This document shows, one piece after another, positions 61,736 to 64,000 of a stretch of 64,000 nucleotides of DNA. This DNA is from Strix aluco. Lineage: Eukaryota > Chordata > Aves > Strigiformes > Strigidae. The DNA is taken from contig NC_133971.1 of the NCBI RefSeq assembly GCF_031877795.1, positions 95,424,654 through 95,488,653 of the forward strand. The letters are read 5' to 3'. Both the position numbers and the translations under genes were made by a program. Numbering within the stretch: position 1 is the first letter of the stretch; every line of letters begins with the position of its first letter. The notes under the pieces were generated by a model. The model saw only the letters and a list, made by a program, of their open reading frames with translations. It searched no databases and was not told the DNA's origin.

Positions 61736-63378
61736 GAAAGAAAGGGCAGCTGGCCCCTAATGAAAGTCTTTCTAGTTTGTCTGTTGGCCTGTGTTATCAC
61801 CACGGCAATAGGAGTGCTGGCCCTGTCTTTGGTCTACGTAAAGAACCCTGCCTTTGTAAAAGAGACGGGTGTGACAGACGATGGCACATCTTCCCCAAAA
61901 CCAGCTGAAAAAAGTGTGGATGTCAAATTCCAGTTCCTGAATCATCTGGGGAAATCAAAGGTAAATTGTTCCTCTTGTGCACTAATAGTCTAGCATCATA
62001 TCTAAAAGTTTAATGAATTAATTTCACCTATTTTTTAAGTGTTAGGTGATCGCTCTAAACCTGTTCTCCAGGCTTCTTTTGTAATCCAAAACTTCCTGAC
62101 AGCGTTTCACTCCAATTCATAACAGATGTCAGAAGTGGTATGGATCTCTGGAGTGCCTCTTGGAGAGCTGAATATTTGCTCCAACAGATTAAGCTTGCAA
62201 GACAAGACAACCATTTTATGTGTGATTCTCTGTAGAGTATGAAATCCTGAGAAACAATACCAGAAAAATCTAATTTTAGTACAGACTAACCTCTTCGTTC
62301 TTAGGACTGGATTCAAACAAATGTTGCAAGAAAAAATGAACTCCGTGTTCTTGTTTCAGTGGGCTAAAATGAATTAATTGACAATGTAATGAAGCCCTAG
62401 GAATTATGTAGCTTTGGTTTAGGTGTATTTTGATACTTAGACAAACATATCCTTTGAGCAAACTCTAAAGACATACTCCATCCTCTAAATATAACTTCAT
62501 CTAAAAAATAATTCCTGATTCATTTTTGCTTTTCAGCAAAAGAGGGAAAAGGATAGATTAGATAGTAGGGCACTTGAAGCTAATAACAGCCATCCTGGTA
62601 CTTTTTCTTGTTAGCTTTTACTATGTAATTAATTTTTAAACAAAACATGGTTTTAAGAATGCAAATAAAAGTGTTTAAGAGGAGAGCAACCCTTTTAATA
62701 CGCCCTTCCTCGGTGCAAGGGGATTCTTTCAAGTACAAAACATGTTCTAGAGGGAGTACAAATATTGGGAAAGAAATAGCTTCAGGTGCAAATAGTTTGC
62801 AACCGTAGAAATTCCGGAAAACGTCTTACTTGGAAAATGTTCTGAATATTTTGAATCTAAAAGATTAAGCATATATGTAACTCCTTTCCCAAATCAAAGT
62901 CCAGAATGATGTAAAAAGAGGCGGTGCGGATAATTTTATTCTTGATATCACTATTTCTCTCTCATTTGTAGAAACAATACATCACAACATGAGAAAGTAT
63001 ATAAATGATTGTGAAAAATGGTTAAAGTACATACAGAGAGAATCCTCGCTGAGAAAAGGAATAGGTCCCTTCGGTATTGCCCTGACCAAGAACTTTCTGA
63101 ACTATTTTTGTATTGTTTGGTCACCGCTGTCAACAATTAATACAATTCTCCAACTCTCACTAACTTTACAGGTACATAACTACCCAGGTGGTGAAATTCA
63201 GTGGGCAAGATTCAGGAAGGATGTAAACGAATATCAAAGCGATGAAGAAATGGAATTTGGAAAAAGTATCAATAACCATCGCTCCAAAATGACTTTTGGA
63301 ACCTTACGGATCAAAAGCAAAGGGCTTCGGGCTCCCCACTGGCATTTTAATGCCAATGAACACGGCTACCTCCTACAG
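61736..63378 (+). CDS. DYNAP-like membrane-anchored cupin protein (partial, 3' end off the right edge)
   Basis: Two exons, 61736-61960 and 63172-63378, joined in phase 0 (acceptors TAATTTCAG and CTTTACAG; donors AAG/GTAAAT and CAG/GTATTA). The first encodes a hydrophobic segment of about 24 residues, KVFLVCLLACVITTAIGVLA, then a linker. The join gives NHLGKSK/VHNYPGGEIQWAR, typical of the strand that opens a germin/oxalate-decarboxylase-type cupin barrel. The second exon contains APHWHFNANEHGYLLQ, the full cupin motif 1 with His, His and Glu ligands for a Mn-type metal. The membrane segment is long and uncleaved-looking, so a type II protein with an outside cupin domain is likely. The frame is open upstream of the ATG at 61760, back to the acceptor, so that ATG is probably internal. 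Position after C18orf54 is that of mammalian DYNAP. Function as oxalate decarboxylase is not shown. Confidence 0.75.
61961..63171 (+). other. intron of the DYNAP-like gene
   Basis: Intron separating the membrane-segment exon from the cupin exon. An open frame extends upstream of the cupin exon to 62989, but it has intron-like composition. The direct join of the two exons reconstitutes the cupin strand without it, so it is read as intronic. Confidence 0.6.
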
Positions 63379-64000
63379 GTATTATCTGATTATTTCAACT
63401 TTCCCAACTGGCTTTGCAGTTTAAAGCATCACGTATATATAGATGGATGTATGTATGTAAAAAAACCCCCAATGTATGTGTTATATGGAAATTTTAACAG
63501 GTAATAAAAGCAAAATTAGCACTAATTGATGTATGACATTAGTTTTCTTGCTTGAAATAACATTTTCAAATGGAGATGCTTGAAGTAGGCTCTTTAATGT
63601 TGTTACTGGCAAGAGTACCAAACATCTGTAGTTTCCAATGAAGTATAAAAACTGAGGTCAGAGGAGATTTTTAGACACCTGAAAGTTGAAAATTTTATGT
63701 ACTTATTCAAGTACAAATTGAAACTCACCATGAGGAATTGAAGGTAGCATATTAATTTGACAACAAAATGATCTTTCTTTGGAAGCACTTAGATATATCT
63801 CAGATATCCATTTATTTCTAAGAGTAATAATTCATATTTTGATCAGCATAGAACTGAACAGCTCCAGTTGGATAGGGGATCCTTCTTGGAGTAAGGCATT
63901 CCACAAACACCTGGTCCTCTCTCCAGCAGTTTTTGGTCAATAATGACTCTTTTACAGCTGTTCACAGCCTCTTTAGTAAGAAATGGCTTAAGTATGAGCA
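63379..64000 (+). other. intron of the DYNAP-like gene (to window end)
   Basis: Sequence after the cupin motif exon. The rest of cupin motif 1, motif 2 and any second cupin domain must lie beyond the window. Nothing recognised here. Confidence 0.5.

Noticed and set aside
62989-63171. Upstream extension of the cupin exon open frame (starts MRKYINDCEKW)
   Set aside because: It lies before a good acceptor at 63171. Skipping it joins LGKSK to VHNYPGG in phase and restores the expected cupin strand, so the extension is read as intron.

Overview
The window looks like nuclear DNA of a sauropsid, most likely a bird. It is AT-rich, has two GC-rich CpG-island promoters, uses canonical GT-AG introns, and carries CR1-type LINE 3' ends. 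The gene order MBD2 - POLI - STARD6 - C18orf54 - DYNAP-like corresponds, from memory, to human 18q21.2, but it is packed into about 64 kb. Every coding exon below was read by hand from splice signals, reading phase and recalled family sequence; no search was run.

Layout. Bases 1-20.6 kb are the 5' half of MBD2 on the minus strand: exons 1-3 seen, the rest off the left edge. A GC-rich divergent promoter at about 20.6-21.57 kb separates MBD2 from POLI. POLI on the plus strand has ten coding exons, is complete, encodes 708 residues and ends at 33198. POLI and STARD6 are tail to tail. STARD6 on the minus strand has six coding exons, is complete and encodes 210 residues, plus a probable non-coding first exon. 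It shares a second compact divergent promoter, with ZNF143-, NRF1- and YY1-like sites at about 41.65-41.75 kb, with C18orf54/LAS2. C18orf54 on the plus strand has seven coding exons, is complete and encodes 536 residues, ending at 53552. About 8 kb of mostly anonymous DNA follows, then the 5' part of a plus-strand gene at about 59.9-63.4 kb that runs off the right edge.

The most interesting item is this last gene. It sits where mammals have DYNAP, and its transmembrane segment resembles the DYNAP membrane segment as I remember it. Here that segment is spliced in phase to an exon carrying a complete cupin metal-binding motif (H-x-H-x4-E) of the oxalate-decarboxylase/bicupin type. This suggests a membrane-anchored cupin of vertebrates of which mammalian DYNAP may be a remnant without the enzyme domain.

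Other unusual features: an inverted copy of about 455 bp of the MBD2 exon 1/promoter CpG island inside POLI intron 3; a PIP-box-like motif at the POLI C-terminus together with an altered internal PIP box; an 82-bp minisatellite with higher-order structure and a 14-bp satellite in POLI introns; a 40-bp GC-rich minisatellite beside MBD2 exon 1; and isolated CpG-dense patches inside long AT-rich introns.

The genes are not a pathway. POLI is a translesion DNA polymerase, MBD2 a methyl-CpG reader, STARD6 a START-domain lipid carrier and C18orf54 a poorly characterised protein; their link is conserved synteny and shared divergent promoters.
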